From Acinetobacter populi (GTDB lineage Bacteria > Pseudomonadota > Gammaproteobacteria > Pseudomonadales > Moraxellaceae), in NCBI RefSeq assembly GCF_002174125.1, contig NZ_NEXX01000001.1:806001-870000 (forward strand): DNA of 64,000 bases, written 5' to 3'. The notes under the pieces are model-generated. The model was given only the letters and a program-made list of their open reading frames with translations, had not been told where the DNA came from and made no database searches. Of this stretch, positions 62,616 through 64,000 are shown one piece after another. The translations under genes and the position numbers were made by a program. Within the stretch, counting starts at the first letter, position 1; every line of letters starts with the position of its first letter.

Positions 62616-63491
62616 ATGAAAATTGCCACGTTTAGCGCGTTTATCAAAGTCATGGAAACCGGTTCAATCTCTATTGCCGCAGAAAAATTGTATTTAACCC
62701 AGCCAGCAGTAACCAAACGTATTCATGGTCTGGAAAATTATCTAGGCATTAAATTATTTGAATCTGTGGGACGTGGTATTCAGCCTACACAAGCAGCATA
62801 CCATATTTTACCCCGCATCAAACAATGGTTAAGTGAACTCGAAGATATTCAACGTGATATTAGTCAGTCACAGGACCGAATACAAGGTAAACTCAAAATC
62901 GGTACCAGCCATCACATCGGCTTACATCATCTGCCAAAATACTTAAAGTCTTTTGCACAGGACTATCCGCAAGTTGAATTAGAGGTACAATTTGTTGATT
63001 CAGAACAGGCACACCAATTGGTTTTAGCGGGAGAAATTGAGCTTGCCTTTTTAACTTTGCCGCCGCAATCCGATATCCGTTTACATTATCAACCCTTATG
63101 GCAAGATCCACTCACTTTTGTTGTTGCACCCTTTCATCCATTGGCACAACAACAGGAACTCACCCTAAATGATTTAATCAACTACCCAAGTTTACTACCT
63201 TCTGCACATACCTATACCAGTCAAATCACCTTGGCAGAATTTGAAAAACGTGGCTTAAAACTACAAGCTTCCATGAGTACCAATCCGCTGGAATCGATTC
63301 GTATGTTGGTATCCATTGGTTTAGGCTGGTCGGTTTTACCACAGACGTTAATCAATCAGGATCTAAAAGTATTGGATCTAAATTTACAGTTAAAACGTCA
63401 ATTGGGTTTGGTTTGGCATCCCGAACGAAACCAATCCAAAGCAGCTCAAACCCTGATTAATCTCATACAGCAGAACTTGCAATTTCAATAA
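62616..63491 (+). CDS. LysR-family transcriptional regulator
   Basis: The 291-residue protein has an N-terminal winged helix-turn-helix (FIKVMETGSISIAAEKLYLT, QPAVTKRIHGLENYLGIKLF). A periplasmic-binding-type effector domain follows from about residue 90 (KLKIGTSHHIGLHHLPKYLK). It lies upstream of and opposite to leuC, with the DUF2061 gene between. In many bacteria a LysR regulator near leu genes controls them; here this is only a positional suggestion. Confidence 0.9.
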   Translation: MKIATFSAFIKVMETGSISIAAEKLYLTQPAVTKRIHGLENYLGIKLFESVGRGIQPTQAAYHILPRIKQWLSELEDIQRDISQSQDRIQGKLKIGTSHHIGLHHLPKYLKSFAQDYPQVELEVQFVDSEQAHQLVLAGEIELAFLTLPPQSDIRLHYQPLWQDPLTFVVAPFHPLAQQQELTLNDLINYPSLLPSAHTYTSQITLAEFEKRGLKLQASMSTNPLESIRMLVSIGLGWSVLPQTLINQDLKVLDLNLQLKRQLGLVWHPERNQSKAAQTLINLIQQNLQFQ

Positions 63492-63571
63492 ATTCAATAG
63501 CTATGATATGTAGTACCCGAATTCAACCACATCAGTTTTATTCGGGTACTTTCACAAAGCGACTACTATCA

Positions 63572-64000
63572 TTATTTGTGTTGCTGAAACAACCAGTCAC
63601 GGATACCCTCAATGGTATAAGCAATACGCCATGTATTACGATGGCCCGCAGCACCCGCTGTACTTTGACCCGCAGGAATGACTGTACCCTTTTTAAAAGC
63701 AACATAATACACATTACTGTCAGGGCCTGATTGCTGAATATTTTTGACATCGCGATCAAACTGGGCTGCATCGGCATTGGCATCCCATACTGCACGGGTC
63801 ACTTTAGCCCCATTTTGTGCGAGAGTTTGCGTGATGGCATTCATACCCGGATACGCTTTGCTATCATCTTCGGAAACAACGATCCATAATTTATTTTTTG
63901 CCATGGGTATAGTCTTATTGGCATCCCATTGTCCCGCCACCAGAAAAGAGGCTGCAAATAAATCAGGGTATTTAATGTTCAATGCAATACTGGTCATACA
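63572..64000 (-). CDS. Alpha/beta-hydrolase esterase, C-terminal part
   Basis: The visible 141 or so residues are the end of an alpha/beta-hydrolase: SIALNIKYPDLFAASFLVAG, LWIVVSEDDSKAYPGM with the acid residue, and the histidine of AAGHRNTWRIAYTIEGIRDW. It resembles secreted esterase/PHB-depolymerase-like hydrolases. The nucleophile serine and any signal peptide lie beyond the window edge. Confidence 0.7.
   Translation of the reverse strand, partial: CMTSIALNIKYPDLFAASFLVAGQWDANKTIPMAKNKLWIVVSEDDSKAYPGMNAITQTLAQNGAKVTRAVWDANADAAQFDRDVKNIQQSGPDSNVYYVAFKKGTVIPAGQSTAGAAGHRNTWRIAYTIEGIRDWLFQQHK

Overview
The window comes from a chromosome of the genus Acinetobacter (Moraxellaceae). The basis is the AT-rich base composition, the gene orders queA / tgt-yajC-secD-secF, ndk-rlmN-pilF-rodZ-ispG-hisS-yfgM-bamB-der and leuC-leuD-leuB, and asd-fimV-truA with an asparaginase between fimV and truA. 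The species cannot be told from the sequence alone.

Region 1 (1-15820) is the end of an integrated P2-type prophage. It runs from the tail of a late-control D gene and an ogr activator, through small coupled genes, a relBE toxin-antitoxin pair, a reverse-strand cargo operon, regulators, a 913-residue primase-helicase and its small partners, to a tyrosine integrase. The integrase lies next to a tRNA-Leu(CAA) gene (15820-15906, minus strand), which is the likely attachment site. The head and tail genes and the other att site lie left of the window.

The most unusual content is in this prophage. It carries two paralogous RNA immunity cassettes of the P4 CI / P1 C4 type, at 3983-5836 and 12999-14486. 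Each has a TTGNCA-17-TACGAT promoter, a small hairpin with an 8-base loop (seqA), an intrinsic terminator, a CI-like RNA containing a complement of that loop (seqB), and a 9-bp hairpin showing exactly the same 8-base loop again (seqC). One or two short ORFs and a Rha-type antirepressor-like gene follow. The loops differ between cassettes (CGTGAGAA and TTTCGCAG), so the specificities should be independent. The two Rha-like proteins have three parts: pRha, a YodC-like middle, and a C-terminal module of about 80 residues also found at the C-terminus of the element's own primase-helicase. Both Rha genes contain a perfect inverted repeat at the same codon position, with compensatory differences between the copies. 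A protein repressor with a divergent ribbon-helix-helix partner sits between the cassettes. Its operator-like motif recurs in front of ogr.

Prophage cargo includes RelBE, a second putative toxin-antitoxin pair (YafO-like) leading an operon with two unrecognised membrane proteins, a putAbiC-like abortive-infection protein, and an unrecognised all-helical protein.

Region 2 (15907-64000) is ordinary core chromosome. It covers queuosine tRNA modification (queA, tgt), Sec accessory proteins, a small hotdog/phosphopantetheinyl transferase group, a phosphoethanolamine transferase, the der-to-ndk housekeeping cluster, a glycosyltransferase/PAP2 pair, an HxlR/SDR pair, uup, a lipid A acyltransferase, an acetamidase, asd, a FimV encoded as two ORFs, asparaginase, truA, infA, the leucine genes and a LysR regulator. 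The last feature is a hydrolase cut by the window edge.
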